A DNA stretch of 64,000 nucleotides from Lysobacter sp. ISL-50. GTDB taxonomy: Bacteria; Pseudomonadota; Gammaproteobacteria; Xanthomonadales; Xanthomonadaceae. The notes beneath the pieces were generated by a model. It had not been told where the DNA came from, ran no database searches, and saw nothing but the letters and a program-made list of their open reading frames with translations. Every line of letters begins with the position of its first letter. Position 1 is the stretch's first letter. The translations under genes and the position numbers were made by a program. Below are positions 63,415 through 64,000 of this stretch, piece by piece. Location: assembly GCF_018612875.1 (NCBI RefSeq), contig NZ_JAGGRI010000024.1, forward strand, positions 1 to 64,000, in the 5' to 3' direction.

Positions 63415-64000
63415 ATGAGCATCGCCAGCATCGCCGTCCCCCATCGTCCGCCGCGCCGCCCCTGGGCCTGGCTTTGGCTGTTCGGCGCCTCGCAGTTGCT
63501 CATGCTGGCGTTGTGGTGGCGCCTGGGTTGGGCGGTCGGGCTGCTGGCGATGCTGCTCAGCCACGGCGCCATGTTCTGGGGCACCTTGTGGCCGCGCTCG
63601 CGTCTGTTCGGGCCGGTGCTCGCACGCCTGCCGACGCAGGCGCGGGCGCTGTGGCTGACCATCGACGACGGCCCGTCCGACGACACCCCGGCGATGCTCG
63701 ACCTGCTCGATAAATACGGCGCCAAGGCGACGTTCTTCCTGGTCGCCGAACGCGCCGCGGCGCGGCCGCAGCTGGCGCGCGAGATCGTCCGCCGCGGCCA
63801 CGGCATCGGTAATCACAGCCAGTCGCATCCGCAGGCCTGGTTCTGGGCGCTGGGCCCGGGGCGCATGGCGGCGGAGATCGAGCAGGCGCAGGCCGGCCTG
63901 CGCGCGGTGACCGGGGTGACGCCGCGCTGGTTCCGCGCGGTGGTCGGCATGGCCAATCCGTTCGTGTCGGCGTCGTTGAAGAAACTGGCGCTGACGCGGG
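63415..64000 (+). CDS. Polysaccharide deacetylase (NodB domain), cut by window end
   Basis: 195 codons in the window with no stop. N-terminal membrane segments at about 18-58 are followed by a NodB domain: TIDDGPSDD with metal/catalytic Asp84-Asp85, and GNHSQSHP with His134 and His138 as metal ligands. It removes acetyl groups from a polysaccharide or peptidoglycan at the envelope. The ATG at 63415 is used, divergent from the glutaredoxin fusion. The C-terminal half and any following genes lie beyond the window. Confidence 0.87.
   Translation, partial: MSIASIAVPHRPPRRPWAWLWLFGASQLLMLALWWRLGWAVGLLAMLLSHGAMFWGTLWPRSRLFGPVLARLPTQARALWLTIDDGPSDDTPAMLDLLDKYGAKATFFLVAERAAARPQLAREIVRRGHGIGNHSQSHPQAWFWALGPGRMAAEIEQAQAGLRAVTGVTPRWFRAVVGMANPFVSASLKKLALTR

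Overview
The window is a stretch of GC-rich chromosome from a gammaproteobacterium of the Xanthomonadaceae, most like Lysobacter. The signs are the cytochrome c4/engB divergent pair, a TonB-dependent-receptor maltodextrin locus of the Xanthomonas CUT type, plant-type GshA, the short AMP nucleosidase, a long glutaredoxin-rhodanese fusion, many secreted hydrolases, and heavy seeding of intergenic gaps with palindromic repeats. This assignment is inferred from gene content; there is no rRNA or tRNA in the window to confirm it.

Layout. 1-4405: cytochrome c4 (cut by the window start), engB, a four-fold tandem array of a 200-bp REP-type unit, and two membrane proteins of unknown function. 4504-13962: a maltodextrin locus (GH13 alpha-glucosidase, TonB-dependent receptor, MFS sugar transporter, lipoprotein GH13 amylase, LacI regulator) with a pair of mirror-image operator sites between the two divergent transcripts. 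14085-17364: a translationally coupled operon of a peptide-type binding protein, a VIT1/CCC1 metal transporter and one OppB-type permease. 17571-24921: gshA, an EamA exporter with a divergent LysR regulator, a TPR membrane protein and ppc. 25175-27913: a formaldehyde detoxification operon (operator, frmR, frmA, a frameshifted small gene, frmB). 28300-38758: a secreted metallopeptidase, an RND efflux pair with a divergent AraC regulator, and a secreted subtilase. 39258-43100: a three-gene membrane dehydrogenase (haem c lipoprotein, small subunit, GMC flavoprotein with a cysteine cluster). 43391-48885: a WYL regulator with a perfect palindrome and a GFA-family enzyme, YjbR, MocR, two small membrane proteins, and a coupled cupin/ADP-ribosylglycohydrolase pair. 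49027-58553: three amidohydrolase-type proteins, DegV, an HCCA-isomerase-like protein and a DUF1761 protein. 58696-64000: AMP nucleosidase, a serine hydrolase, an LprI-like protein, DUF924, a Grx/A-type/rhodanese fusion and a polysaccharide deacetylase cut by the window end.

How it fits together. Sugar capture through the outer membrane, hydrolysis at the envelope and uptake through the MFS protein form one regulated unit. GshA supplies the glutathione that FrmA/FrmB need, and a second GFA-type gene sits 17 kb away. No phage, CRISPR array, IS transposase or secretion cluster is visible. The most unusual content is the repeat landscape (four families, some making gene ends), the coupled transport operon that lacks its ATPase, the cysteine-cluster dehydrogenase, and a pair of amidohydrolases of which one has lost its metal ligands.
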